Source of the DNA: Susulua sp964536195
GTDB lineage: Bacteria > Omnitrophota > Gorgyraeia > Duberdicusellales > 4484-171
Assembly (NCBI GenBank): GCA_964536195.1
Contig: CAZHVO010000025.1
Location: forward strand, 1-13,168
Reading direction: 5' to 3'
DNA length: 13,168 nt
Shown: in pieces, positions 5,982 through 13,168 of the stretch
How positions within the stretch are numbered: position 1 is the first letter of the stretch
Layout: each line of letters opens with the position of its first letter
The notes under the pieces: model-generated
The model's database searches: none
The model's input: only the letters and a program-made list of their open reading frames with translations
Told to the model about the DNA's origin: nothing
Translations under genes and position numbers: made by a program

Positions 5982-6947
5982 TTAGGGTTTACTACCTTGA
6001 GGATGAGAATGAAGCCATTTATGGTATACACTGACATAAAAAATTCCCCCAATAATACCCATAGATATTAAGAAAATCAAATTAAGCAAAGAAATCCCCA
6101 AGCCAATGCTTTTTTCAATCCCAACCAGAGAAAAAAAGTAAACAGCTGAAGCCTCTCTTGTACCAGCTCCAGCGATTGTAATTGGTATAAGAGCGATTGC
6201 TGTAACAATTGGAACTACAATAAAGAAATAAAGAGCCCCTAAGCTTACATCAAATGCCCGGGATATAACAAAAAAACCTGTCGGCATCAGAAGTTGAATC
6301 GGTAAGGAAAAAAAGAAGCTTTTAGCAAAAACTTTGGGGTTTTTCTTGAAAAAATATAGTTTGTCATGAAAGGATATTAGCTTCTCCTCAAGCCGTGGTC
6401 TCCTCTTAAACACTCTGGCCAAAAGCCGGAAAAAGGATTTACTAAATATAGCCAAGGATGAGAATCCGGCAATTGCGCAAAGAAGAAGCAGGGCAACGGC
6501 AACCCCTTCGCTTGGTACAATACTTCTACCAAAAATAAAAGCACAAAGAGCGACTATGGTAAGTGCGACTGCGCCACTAAACCTATCCATGAGCACTGAC
6601 GAGGCAACCTTAGCAGTATCGCCATGGCGACGAGATATACAAAAACTCCTAAATACATCTCCGGCAACAAATGAAGGAAAAAAAAGGTTTAAGAAGAGAC
6701 CGCAAAAGTACGCGTAGAATGCTTCACGAATAGATATATTAACTCCCAAAGAAGAGAGCAGAAATCTCCAACGAAATATATTGATTATTAGACAGAAAAA
6801 GAAGATAAAAAAACCAAAAGCAAGATAACCCCTCTTGGAATCCCTGTAAACCGACACTAGTTTTTCATAAGGTATTAACTTAAAAAGAGCAAAAAGGATT
6901 GCTGCGGTTACCAAAAGTCTAAATAAAAGAAATATTTTTCCCTTCAC
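5982..6947 (-). CDS. Multipass membrane protein of the LPG-synthase transmembrane / UPF0104 family
   Basis: A 321-residue polytopic membrane protein resembling the lysylphosphatidylglycerol synthase transmembrane region (AglD/MprF N-terminal flippase-like family). Conserved blocks: F-F-P-S-F-V-A-G-D-V-F-R at 89-100; S-S-V-L-M-D-R-F-S-G at 116-125; and I-P-I-T-I-A-G-A-G-T-R-E-A at 254-266. Members act as or with lipid or lipid-linked sugar transporters; there is no soluble aminoacyl-transfer domain here, so lysyl transfer is unlikely and the substrate is unknown. The start is GTG at 6947, with AGGA 6 nt upstream overlapping the trxB stop; the genes are 8 nt apart, so it is probably the last gene of the pta operon. 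Confidence 0.85.
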   Translation of the reverse strand: MKGKIFLLFRLLVTAAILFALFKLIPYEKLVSVYRDSKRGYLAFGFFIFFFCLIINIFRWRFLLSSLGVNISIREAFYAYFCGLFLNLFFPSFVAGDVFRSFCISRRHGDTAKVASSVLMDRFSGAVALTIVALCAFIFGRSIVPSEGVAVALLLLCAIAGFSSLAIFSKSFFRLLARVFKRRPRLEEKLISFHDKLYFFKKNPKVFAKSFFFSLPIQLLMPTGFFVISRAFDVSLGALYFFIVVPIVTAIALIPITIAGAGTREASAVYFFSLVGIEKSIGLGISLLNLIFLISMGIIGGIFYVSVYHKWLHSHPQGSKP

Positions 6948-6955
6948 ACCTATTC

Positions 6956-7885
6956 CTAAACGCTTATATAGTGCCCTTTAAGATATTTATATGCACTAAG
7001 TGCGGCAATCGCACCTTCGGCGGCGGCAGTTATTAGTTGTTTTAAGGGGCGCTGGCGACAGTCACCACAAGCCCAAATAAAATCAACTGAACTCCGCATC
7101 TCCTCATCGCTAACAATAAAACCCTTTTCCTGTGAAATTATACTTTTAAATATTTCGGTATTGGGCTTAATGCCAATCGCCACAAACAATCCTGCTGTGG
7201 CTAAAGTTTGGCTTTTCCCGTTTTTAGTGCTCTCGATGACTACTTCTTTAAGGAGATTGCTACCTTTTACTTCTTTAACTATACTATCAAAAATAACCTC
7301 AATGTTATCTTTAGCCAAGAGTTTCTTTTTCAAATACTCCATAGCCCTTAGCTGATCGCGTCGGTGAATTAAAGTAACTTTATCGGCGATATCAGCAAGG
7401 TACAAGGCCTCTTCTACAGCAGTGTTGCCGCCACCGACTACAACCACATCTCTGCCTTTAAAAAAGAAACCATCGCAAACAGCACAATAGGATATCCCTT
7501 TACCGAGAAATTCAGCCTCGCCTTTAAATCCTAGTTTTGCAAAATTTGCCCCAGTAGCAATAATAGCTCCCTCAGCAGAATAAACACACTCTGTTGTATA
7601 TAAAATAATCTTTTTCTCTTCCAGCTCAACTTTTAAGATTTCTTGGTTGGTGATATCTATTTCCAAGTCCTTTAAAGTCTTGATCAAATTCTTAGCTAAC
7701 TCTCTACCTTTAGTGCCAGTTTCCAAGCCTATGTAATTATCAATACCCTCCATCAACAACAATTGCCCACCAACACCTTTGGCTTCAAAGATAGAGAACT
7801 CTAATCCCGAACGCTTAGCGTAGACAGACGCAGCTACCCCAGCAATACCAGCACCAATTATAGCTAATTCGATTTCTTTTCTCAT
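6956..7885 (-). CDS. trxB: Thioredoxin reductase (FAD/NADPH-dependent)
   Basis: Cytosolic flavoenzyme that passes electrons from NADPH to thioredoxin. Its 309 residues match the low-molecular-weight bacterial type. Motifs: FAD-binding G-A-G-I-A-G at 11-16; G-G-Q-L at 39-42; redox-active C-A-V-C-D-G at 134-139; NADPH-binding G-G-G-N-T-A at 151-156 with H-R-R-D-Q-L-R-A at 174-181, the arginines that favour NADPH; and the C-terminal FAD motif W-A-C-G-D-C-R at 271-277. Most family members read A-A-G-D-V there, so Cys273 and Cys276 are extra. The reading frame is open to 8158, but homology begins at the ATG at 7885 (M-R-K-E-I-E-L-A-I-I-G-A-G), and upstream codons overlap DUF6485 and def. An AAGG sits about 12 nt before this start, 16 nt after the DUF6485 stop. 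Confidence 0.93.
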   Translation of the reverse strand: MRKEIELAIIGAGIAGVAASVYAKRSGLEFSIFEAKGVGGQLLLMEGIDNYIGLETGTKGRELAKNLIKTLKDLEIDITNQEILKVELEEKKIILYTTECVYSAEGAIIATGANFAKLGFKGEAEFLGKGISYCAVCDGFFFKGRDVVVVGGGNTAVEEALYLADIADKVTLIHRRDQLRAMEYLKKKLLAKDNIEVIFDSIVKEVKGSNLLKEVVIESTKNGKSQTLATAGLFVAIGIKPNTEIFKSIISQEKGFIVSDEEMRSSVDFIWACGDCRQRPLKQLITAAAEGAIAALSAYKYLKGHYISV

Positions 7886-7901
7886 TTTTTTTGAAAACCT
7901 T

Positions 7902-8102
7902 TCATTTTTTCTTACAGACAGAAAGATAATTCCTTGCTGACCGATCGTAGGTTGCCTCTGCTTCTGGCGGGAAAAAACAACCGGGAAGCTCATTGCTAGA
8001 TAAATGATAACGAACACACTCACAACAAACACCCTTTCTTGGACAACCGGGATAAGTACAGGAACAAAAATCAGCGTTTTTCTTCTTATTTGCGCAATCC
8101 AT
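7902..8102 (-). CDS. Small cysteine-rich protein, DUF6485-like
   Basis: The 66-residue protein has nine cysteines (3, 13, 15, 20, 26, 27, 29, 42 and 63) and His33, a density that suggests metal or Fe-S binding. Its layout, C-A-N-K-K near the start, C-x-C-T-Y-P, C-C-E-C, then E-L-P-G-C-F-F-P and T-Y-D-R-S, matches my recollection of the uncharacterised DUF6485 family of anaerobes. It is a real gene: GGAGG at 8114-8110 lies 7 nt before the ATG, although the start is inside def (17-nt overlap). It sits between peptide deformylase and thioredoxin reductase in the same operon, which hints at metal or thiol chemistry. Function unknown. Confidence 0.85.
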   Translation of the reverse strand: MDCANKKKNADFCSCTYPGCPRKGVCCECVRYHLSSNELPGCFFPPEAEATYDRSARNYLSVCKKK

Positions 8103-8601
8103 TCTTTGTCCTCCGGATAATTTTTCGCAATTTCGGATAGGCTTTTATCTTTTGCCAAAAAGAAACTCTATTGATGAAAGCTACTCCCTTAATATGATCA
8201 ATCTCATGTTGAAGAATAACTGCTAGAAACCCCTCAGCCTCTATCTCTACAGGCTTTCCTTCCTCATTAAGAGCTGAAATCCAAACCTTGTTATCCCTTT
8301 CTACCTCAAGCTCTAACCCCGGAAAGCTTAAACACCCTTCAGGAAAACTTACCGAACCTTCTCTTTTTACAATTTCTGGATTAACTAATTTAAAAATTTG
8401 GTTCTTGACTTCAATTACAATCAGGCTTAAGTCTAGGCCAGCTTGATTTCCGGCTAAACCAGCACCGCCGCTAATCCGCATCAGAGAAAGCATCTCATCG
8501 AGTAGACACTTTATCTCTTCGTCGACTTTATCTACCCTCTGACACTTTTTCCGTAAGATACCTTCAGGCCAAGTGTATATTCTTAATTTTGTTTTGCCCA
8601 T
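8086..8601 (-). CDS. def: Peptide deformylase
   Basis: Metalloenzyme that removes the N-formyl group from nascent proteins at the ribosome. The 171 residues carry all three motifs: G-A-G-L-A-G-N-Q (46-53; the usual form has A-A where this has A-G), E-G-C-L-S (88-92, metal ligand Cys90) and H-E-I-D-H (132-136, ligands His132 and His136, catalytic Glu133). The N-terminus, L-R-I-Y-T-W-P-E-G-I-L-R-K-K, matches the normal family start, so the ATG at 8601 is preferred even though it lies 38 nt inside panD. The stop overlaps the start of the next small gene by 17 nt. The C-terminus is lysine/arginine-rich. Confidence 0.96.
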   Translation of the reverse strand: MGKTKLRIYTWPEGILRKKCQRVDKVDEEIKCLLDEMLSLMRISGGAGLAGNQAGLDLSLIVIEVKNQIFKLVNPEIVKREGSVSFPEGCLSFPGLELEVERDNKVWISALNEEGKPVEIEAEGFLAVILQHEIDHIKGVAFINRVSFWQKIKAYPKLRKIIRRTKNGLRK

Positions 8602-8926
8602 CTAATTCTATACACTTTCCTTTTAAATTTTTTAGCTCTTCCTCTTGGTACAATCCATAAGATATAATGACTATTTTGTCTCCCTTAAAACCTAAACGAG
8701 CTGCCGGGCCATTAAGGCAGACTGCGCCACTGTCCCTTTCTCCTTTAATAACATAGGTTTGCAGACGTACGCCATTATTGAGATTTAATACATCAACCCT
8801 TTCACCTTCCTTTAAATCGGCTGCTTCCATTATACCTTCATCTATAGTTATACTTCCTCTGTAGTAAAGCTGTAGGTCACTTATCGTAGCATAGTAAACT
8901 TTGGACTTAAGCATTATTCTCATCAT
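8564..8926 (-). CDS. panD: Aspartate 1-decarboxylase (pyruvoyl enzyme precursor)
   Basis: PanD converts L-aspartate to beta-alanine for pantothenate and coenzyme A. Its 120 residues are close to E. coli PanD (126), and key positions coincide in number: self-cleavage at Gly24-Ser25 (Y-R-G-S-I-T-I-D), which makes the pyruvoyl group, plus Lys9, Tyr22, Arg54 and Tyr58. The G-E-R-D-S-G and C-L-N-G-P-A-A-R-L-G blocks are also typical. The exact numbering supports the ATG at 8926. That ATG overlaps the ackA stop (ATGA, 8923-8926), and the 3' end overlaps def by 38 nt. The link with pta-ackA suggests co-regulation of CoA supply with acetyl-CoA metabolism, which is inference. Confidence 0.96.
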   Translation of the reverse strand: MMRIMLKSKVYYATISDLQLYYRGSITIDEGIMEAADLKEGERVDVLNLNNGVRLQTYVIKGERDSGAVCLNGPAARLGFKGDKIVIISYGLYQEEELKNLKGKCIELDGQNKIKNIHLA

Positions 8927-10062
8927 TGTTTACTCCTTTTCCCTTTTAATTTAGAACAAATCAACTCATAAGTCAGATTAGCAATCATCAACTCCTCATC
9001 AGTAGGAATAATTAAAACCTTTGTCTTGGCACCGTAGACTTTTAAAACATCTCTCTTTATAATATTGACCAGTTTACTAGAATGTTCACCAATACCGCCG
9101 GTAATACACACAGCATCCGGTCGACCAAGAATAAAATAATAAGCACCAATATATTTTTTAAGTCTATAAATAAACATATCATAGGCTAACTTAGCTCGGC
9201 GGTTTCCTTTCTTGATAGCCTTCTTTAAAGTGCGAAAATCATTGCCTAAGCCAGAGATTCCTAAAATTCCGCTCTTCTTATTCAAGATCTCATCCATCTG
9301 GGAAGCTGAGAGCTTCTCCTTTTTCATGATATAGAAAATCGCTGCTACATCAACGTCGCCAGAACGTGTCCCCATCATTAACCCCTCAAGAGGTGTAAAA
9401 CCCATAGAGGTATCTATAGACTTGCCTCTATCAATAGCAGTAAGGCTACATCCGTTTCCTAAATGGCAGGTAATTAAACGCAATTTACCTAGAGGCTTCT
9501 TTAGAACCTTTGCTGCTTGAGTAGCTACAAATTGATGGGAAGTGCCATGAAAACCATATTTTCGTACTTTATATCTCTTGTAGTAACTGATTGGCAAAGG
9601 GTACATGAATGCTTGTTCAGGAATGCTCTGGTGAAAGGCAGTATCGAATACAGCTACCTGGGGTATATCTGGAAATATTTTTTGACAACCAATAATCCCG
9701 GCTAGATTTACCGGATTATGCAAGGGTGCAAGGTCTGCACACTCTTTTATCTTCTTAATCACTTTTTTATCAATTAAATGAGGCTGAGTAAAAGTTTCTC
9801 CTCCATGAACAACTCTATGGCCTATGCTTGAGATTTCACTTAAATCAGAAATAGCTCGTTTTTTTAGAATATCAGCTACTAAAACCTCTATTCCTCGACG
9901 ATGGTTTTTGACTCGAGATTTTTTCTCACCAATCCTCTCAATAATCCCCTTAGTAAGCAGAGTTTTCAACCGAAAATCATAAAGCTTATACTTTATCGAA
10001 GAACTACCGCAATTTATAACTAAAACTTTTGTACCAAACTTCTTTTTGGGTTTTGAACGCAT
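8923..10062 (-). CDS. ackA: Acetate kinase
   Basis: Converts acetyl phosphate and ADP to acetate and ATP, the substrate-level phosphorylation step after Pta. The 379 residues are slightly shorter than the usual ~400. Active-site residues, with Methanosarcina numbering in brackets: Asn17 (N7) in I-N-C-G-S-S-S, Arg83 (R91) in G-H-R-V-V-H-G-G, catalytic Asp140 (D148) in V-F-D-T-A-F-H, His172 (H180) in F-H-G-T-S-H and Arg233 (R241) in G-T-R-S-G-D; also G-G-I-G-E-H at 322-327. A basic extension of about 10 residues precedes the normal N-terminus. AAGGTGA about 10 nt upstream of the ATG is a plausible ribosome-binding site. It follows pta by 29 nt and its stop overlaps the panD start. Confidence 0.98.
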   Translation of the reverse strand: MRSKPKKKFGTKVLVINCGSSSIKYKLYDFRLKTLLTKGIIERIGEKKSRVKNHRRGIEVLVADILKKRAISDLSEISSIGHRVVHGGETFTQPHLIDKKVIKKIKECADLAPLHNPVNLAGIIGCQKIFPDIPQVAVFDTAFHQSIPEQAFMYPLPISYYKRYKVRKYGFHGTSHQFVATQAAKVLKKPLGKLRLITCHLGNGCSLTAIDRGKSIDTSMGFTPLEGLMMGTRSGDVDVAAIFYIMKKEKLSASQMDEILNKKSGILGISGLGNDFRTLKKAIKKGNRRAKLAYDMFIYRLKKYIGAYYFILGRPDAVCITGGIGEHSSKLVNIIKRDVLKVYGAKTKVLIIPTDEELMIANLTYELICSKLKGKRSKQ

Positions 10063-10091
10063 AGGAATGAATCACCTTTTTCTATTGTGCC

Positions 10092-11039
10092 TTAGGCTCC
10101 TTCTCTCTTCTGAGCCCTAATCACTGTAACAGCTGTACAATCAATAATATCCTCAACATCACAGCCGCGGGAAAGATCGCTACAAGGTTGCTTTGTCCCC
10201 AGGATTATCGGACCAACTGCTCTGGCTTTAGCTAAACGTTGAGTTAGCTTATAGCAGATATTACCAGCATCTAAGTTAGGGAAGATTAAAACATTGGCTC
10301 TTCCGGCAACTTCACTTTTCCCTAGCTTTCTTGCGGCTATTTCCGGAACCAACGCGCTATCTCCTTGCAACTCTCCGTCAATTAAAAATCCGGTATTTTT
10401 GGCATTTGCGATCTCGACTGCTTCTTTTATCTTATCTACCCACCTTCCTTCAGCACTGCCTTTAGTGGAAAAACTCAAAAGGGCAACTCGAGGAGTGATT
10501 TCTAAAACATCCTTAGTGAATTGAGCACTTGAGATTGCAATATTCGCAAGTTGTTCGCTAGTCGGATAAGGAATTACCCCACAATCAGCATATACAAAAA
10601 CTCCTTCCTCACCGTGGGAGCAATTAGGGATTGCCATAATAAAACAACTTGAAACAATCCTTGCTTCTTTATCTACTTCTAGACAATTAAGTGCTGTTCG
10701 TACTACTGTCGAGGTGGTAAACTTTGCCCCGACAACAAAACCATCAGCGTAGCCATAACGAGCCATCATTGCCCCATAGCAAAGAGGATTTTCCATTAAC
10801 TCCCGAGCTTCTTCAAAGGTAACCCCTTTAACTTGCTTGCGCTCAAAAAAGAGATTAGCAAATTCCTCTTGCTTCTCCGGTTCAAGATTGTCTTGGGTAA
10901 GTAGTAGAGGCTTAGCTATCCCCTCTTTCTTAATGTACTCTACTGCCTCAATAACTCTCTCGTCATCGGCTTCGGGAAAAACAATTACCTTAGGATCCTT
11001 TTTGGCTCTTTCTCTTAAATTTTTAACAACACCACCCAT
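10092..11039 (-). CDS. pta: Phosphate acetyltransferase (short form)
   Basis: Interconverts acetyl-CoA plus phosphate with acetyl phosphate plus CoA in the cytosol. At 315 residues it is the single-domain form, without the N-terminal regulatory domains of the long enterobacterial type. Signatures: A-D-C-G-V-I-P-Y-P-T-S at 151-161, D-G-E-L-Q-G-D-S-A-L at 221-230, F-P-N-L-D-A-G-N at 253-260 and D-L-S-R-G at 288-292. Ser290, Arg291 and Asp297 correspond in spacing to S309, R310 and D316 of the Methanosarcina enzyme, which favours Pta over phosphate butyryltransferase. AAGGAG 8 nt before the ATG at 11039 is a good ribosome-binding site. It is the first gene of the operon, with a promoter just upstream. 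Confidence 0.97.
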   Translation of the reverse strand: MGGVVKNLRERAKKDPKVIVFPEADDERVIEAVEYIKKEGIAKPLLLTQDNLEPEKQEEFANLFFERKQVKGVTFEEARELMENPLCYGAMMARYGYADGFVVGAKFTTSTVVRTALNCLEVDKEARIVSSCFIMAIPNCSHGEEGVFVYADCGVIPYPTSEQLANIAISSAQFTKDVLEITPRVALLSFSTKGSAEGRWVDKIKEAVEIANAKNTGFLIDGELQGDSALVPEIAARKLGKSEVAGRANVLIFPNLDAGNICYKLTQRLAKARAVGPIILGTKQPCSDLSRGCDVEDIIDCTAVTVIRAQKREGA

Positions 11040-11096
11040 AATAACTACTCCTTTTTTACTCTCAAAATACCTTTAAATTACTCTTTACAAGAAAGA

Positions 11097-11125
11097 ATAT
11101 TACCACAAATCATTAGTTTTTTCAA
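11097..11125 (-). promoter_or_regulatory. Promoter of the pta-ackA operon
   Basis: On the minus strand TTGAAA (11125-11120; 5 of 6), a 17-nt spacer and TAATAT (11102-11097; 4 of 6) form a reasonable sigma70-type promoter. Transcription would start near 11090, giving a leader of about 50 nt with AAGGAG before pta. The -35 lies only 23 nt past the pgi stop. Confidence 0.6.
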
Positions 11126-11148
11126 GTGTCTCTAGCGAGCGAGGGAAT

Positions 11149-12585
11149 CTAAGCCTGAAAAGAAAAAAGAAGAGATTTATCCTTAATGGTAAGGTAGGTT
11201 GCCTCGGCAATGACTTTAAGTGTTTCAATATTTTTAGCCAAGGTATCTTTGGATACATCTGGCACCGCAGACTCATAAGAAGATGCCGTAAGTAAGAGGT
11301 AAAAGGTGTCCTTGCTCCCAAATGCGGCCTGGTAAGACTGATGATTCCAATCGCTTCCTACAAAGACTAGGACTTGATTCTCTGGCAGGCTTCGACTGAC
11401 TGCCCTTCGTATTGACTCTTCCATCTCTGGACTAGGGTAAAAATAAAGAACAACCTCTAGGAACCGATACTCAGGCCTAATAAGTTTTTTCACCTCAGCT
11501 ATCGCACCTTCTAGACTCACTTCTTTGCCGCTAGTAACCTTTTGTCCCCTATTTTCCAACATACGCATCTGCTGTTTATACTTCTCGACAAAACCTTGAC
11601 TGACAAAATTAATTTTCCGCCGTGCAGAATAGTAAGCAATGAAGACTTGGAAAAAATACATCTGGCTAATTAAGGATACTAGCGGATTATCAATTTCTAA
11701 GCCTAGCTTAAAAGGGAAAAATATCTTATCTTCAGTTACATTGGTTAAGGTTTTTACCGACAGATCTTTTAACTTTGAGCCTAGTGACTCTTGAAAAAGC
11801 TGAACTATCCAGGAAGAAAGCTTACCCAGCCCACCTGCGATCAAGGGAGAAAAATAGGCCTCTGGTTTATTCTTGCACTCTTGGAATGCTAAATAGGCCT
11901 TCTGGTGAATCTGGGGCTTGAGCTTGATAAACGAATTATAGCAATCTTGGAGTTTAGAAAAATCCTTATTGAGCAGCAAAAACATTGGGAGGAAAAAAAT
12001 AAGCGTATGAGGTGCAGCGAATCTACCTCCGATATCGCTCTTTTGATCAAATTGTATTGATACCTTATTTACCCCCTTCCAACCTAAGGAATCAAGCTTT
12101 TCAAAAGAATCAGGGTCACTTAACCAGAGAAAATGCTGTGCCCAGGAATCTTCACCTAAACGATTAGAAAATATCTCTCTTAAGGTTAAAGAAAGAAGTT
12201 GGGTCTCTTTAGTCGTACCCGATTTAGAGATAGAAATAATCATTGTTTCTTTGAGGTTCTCAATCCTACCTACTACTTCGGCAATTGCTCTCGGGTCTAA
12301 ATTATCTATGACATAAAAGGTCTTCTCCCTGAATAAGGTAAGCAGAGGCTTTATGCCATTTATTGAGCCTCCCATGCCAACGAATATAAAGTTCTTCTTA
12401 CCCTCAAGCAAGGGTAACACGCTTTCCAGGGATGCCTTTATTTGGGAGAAAGGAATGGTTCTAGCCCAGCCTAATCGTCCCTTTTCACCATCAAAACCAA
12501 CATCGCGGTAAGGATTGTCAGAAGAAAGCTCTTTCTTTGTGGAATTAGCAGCCTCAATTAGATATTTTTCTAGATTCTTTTCCAT
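11149..12585 (-). CDS. pgi: Glucose-6-phosphate isomerase, divergent
   Basis: Interconverts glucose 6-phosphate and fructose 6-phosphate in glycolysis/gluconeogenesis. The 478 residues have two SIS-type sugar-phosphate isomerase subdomains. Visible motifs: G-M-G-G-S-I-N-G at 70-77, S-K-S-G-T-T-K-E at 120-127 (phosphate-binding loop), G-G-R-F at 186-189, and Q-E-S-L-G-S-K at 265-271 with the catalytic-type Glu266. The C-terminal H-S-T-G-Q-L-H-K-G-G block known from some PGI-like proteins is not seen; the region near 410-440 reads instead D-W-N-H-Q-S-Y-Q-A-A-F-G-S-K. No transaldolase domain is fused. No strong Shine-Dalgarno site precedes the ATG at 12585, but a promoter lies just upstream. Family assignment is firm; activity is likely but untested. 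Confidence 0.9.
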   Translation of the reverse strand: MEKNLEKYLIEAANSTKKELSSDNPYRDVGFDGEKGRLGWARTIPFSQIKASLESVLPLLEGKKNFIFVGMGGSINGIKPLLTLFREKTFYVIDNLDPRAIAEVVGRIENLKETMIISISKSGTTKETQLLSLTLREIFSNRLGEDSWAQHFLWLSDPDSFEKLDSLGWKGVNKVSIQFDQKSDIGGRFAAPHTLIFFLPMFLLLNKDFSKLQDCYNSFIKLKPQIHQKAYLAFQECKNKPEAYFSPLIAGGLGKLSSWIVQLFQESLGSKLKDLSVKTLTNVTEDKIFFPFKLGLEIDNPLVSLISQMYFFQVFIAYYSARRKINFVSQGFVEKYKQQMRMLENRGQKVTSGKEVSLEGAIAEVKKLIRPEYRFLEVVLYFYPSPEMEESIRRAVSRSLPENQVLVFVGSDWNHQSYQAAFGSKDTFYLLLTASSYESAVPDVSKDTLAKNIETLKVIAEATYLTIKDKSLLFSFQA

Positions 12586-12606
12586 ATTTTACCGTCTTAA
12601 GAATCC

Positions 12607-12634
12607 ATTATCCACACAATAATAAGAATTTCAA
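12607..12634 (-). promoter_or_regulatory. Promoter of pgi
   Basis: On the minus strand TTGAAA (12634-12629), a 16-nt spacer and GATAAT (12612-12607) each match the sigma70 consensus at 5 of 6 positions. Transcription would start near 12600, leaving a leader of about 15 nt before the pgi ATG. Confidence 0.6.
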
Positions 12635-12647
12635 CTAAAATTAATTA

Positions 12648-13168
12648 TTAAAACCAACAAACTCTATTTCTTCCCGAAAGTTTGGCTTTATAGAGCGCTT
12701 TATCAGCCACTTCAACAAGGACGTCTGGATGTAAAGTATTCTGAGGGAATGTTGCCACCCCTACGCTTATGTTTACGCTCAGGGTCTCATCAAAAACCAT
12801 TATTCTTTCCCGAGAAACCTTTGTGCTTATACGTTCGGCAGCCATTATTGCACTGGCTTTATCCGTTTCCGGTAAGACTACTGAAAATTCCTCTCCACCG
12901 AACCTAGCCAGAAAATCGATTTCGCGTAAATTCTCCCGTATTATTATTGCTACTTCTCTTAAAACAGCATCGCCAACTAAATGGCCATAAGTATCATTTA
13001 TTTTTTTGAAATGATCAATATCAATCATTAAAAATGCTAGGTTTAGCTTAAATTTCACAGCTCGTTGAAACTCAGCCTTATAGCGGAACATAAAATGCCG
13101 ACGATTATAAATTTTTGTCAAAGAATCGAGAATCGATAACTCTTGTAGCTCATCATAAAGCTTTATTT
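12648..13168 (-). CDS. GGDEF-domain diguanylate cyclase, C-terminal part (5' end outside window)
   Basis: Makes cyclic di-GMP from two GTP. The frame is open to the right edge without a start, so about 172 C-terminal residues are visible; an apparent TTG start at 13121 falls inside the conserved D-S-L-T-K-I-Y-N-R-R-H-F domain opening and is not real. The domain is complete: M-I-D-I-D-H-F-K-K-I-N-D metal/substrate region, intact G-G-E-E-F active site (coded near 12885-12899), and R-E-I-D five residues before it, the RxxD inhibitory site for product feedback. The final G-R-N-R-V motif ends the domain. Residues before it (K-L-Y-D-E-L-Q-E-L) look like the helical linker from an N-terminal sensor or receiver domain that cannot be seen. 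Confidence 0.95.
   Translation of the reverse strand, partial: IKLYDELQELSILDSLTKIYNRRHFMFRYKAEFQRAVKFKLNLAFLMIDIDHFKKINDTYGHLVGDAVLREVAIIIRENLREIDFLARFGGEEFSVVLPETDKASAIMAAERISTKVSRERIMVFDETLSVNISVGVATFPQNTLHPDVLVEVADKALYKAKLSGRNRVCWF

Noticed and set aside
7886..8158. 91-codon in-frame N-terminal extension of trxB (start at 8158).
   Set aside because: It has no resemblance to thioredoxin reductase, is a shadow of DUF6485 and def in another frame, and the flavin-binding start fits the ATG at 7885.
11100..11321. Minus-strand ORF overlapping the 3' end of pgi and the pta promoter.
   Set aside because: It is an out-of-frame shadow of pgi with no recognisable composition or start signal.
302..12990. 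All plus-strand ORFs, e.g. 302-517, 4213-4452 and 10294-10524.
   Set aside because: Each lies antisense to a well-supported minus-strand gene and shows no family motif of its own.
13074..13121. TTG at 13121 as the start of the GGDEF gene.
   Set aside because: It would cut the conserved domain opening D-S-L-T; the frame stays open to the window edge.

Overview
The window is a compact, AT-rich bacterial chromosome segment. Every gene I can support lies on the minus strand, so it reads right to left. UGA is an ordinary stop (hisF, ackA and the small VIT-like gene all end on it), and Shine-Dalgarno sites and sigma70-like promoters are recognisable. The gene set suggests an uncultured, probably anaerobic bacterium: acetate-forming Pta-AckA, a DUF6485 cysteine-rich protein, a type IV pilus/type II secretion ATPase with a MshEN domain, and a divergent phosphoglucose isomerase. 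Omnitrophota or a relative would fit, but this is inference; no marker gene settles it.

From the right edge: the C-terminal part of a GGDEF diguanylate cyclase (5' end outside the window); a glucose-6-phosphate isomerase with its own promoter; then, from a promoter just after pgi, a tightly packed probable operon pta-ackA-panD-def-DUF6485-trxB-flippase-like membrane protein. It combines acetyl-CoA to acetate plus ATP, beta-alanine synthesis for CoA, N-terminal protein maturation, thiol redox and a multipass membrane protein. Start and stop codons overlap at several junctions. Next is tRNA-Glu(CUC) with a near-consensus promoter.

In the left half there is a PilB/GspE-type ATPase with a palindrome over its predicted transcription start, followed 1 nt later by a small VIT1/CCC1-like membrane protein. 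A 269-bp intergenic stretch holds an imperfect hairpin beginning GGGACGGTTCT (possible REP-like element) and a separate perfect inverted repeat. Then comes a secreted 572-residue protein of unknown function with internal repeats, including a 124-bp exact DNA duplication. It ends in a clear intrinsic terminator, directly followed by an apparently leaderless promoter for hisF-hisI-trpE; trpE runs off the left edge.

The least explained elements are the repeat protein and its upstream palindrome, the hairpin at 3397-3448, the VIT-like gene coupled to the pilus ATPase, and the DUF6485 protein between peptide deformylase and thioredoxin reductase. No CRISPR array, complete insertion sequence or defence system is visible.
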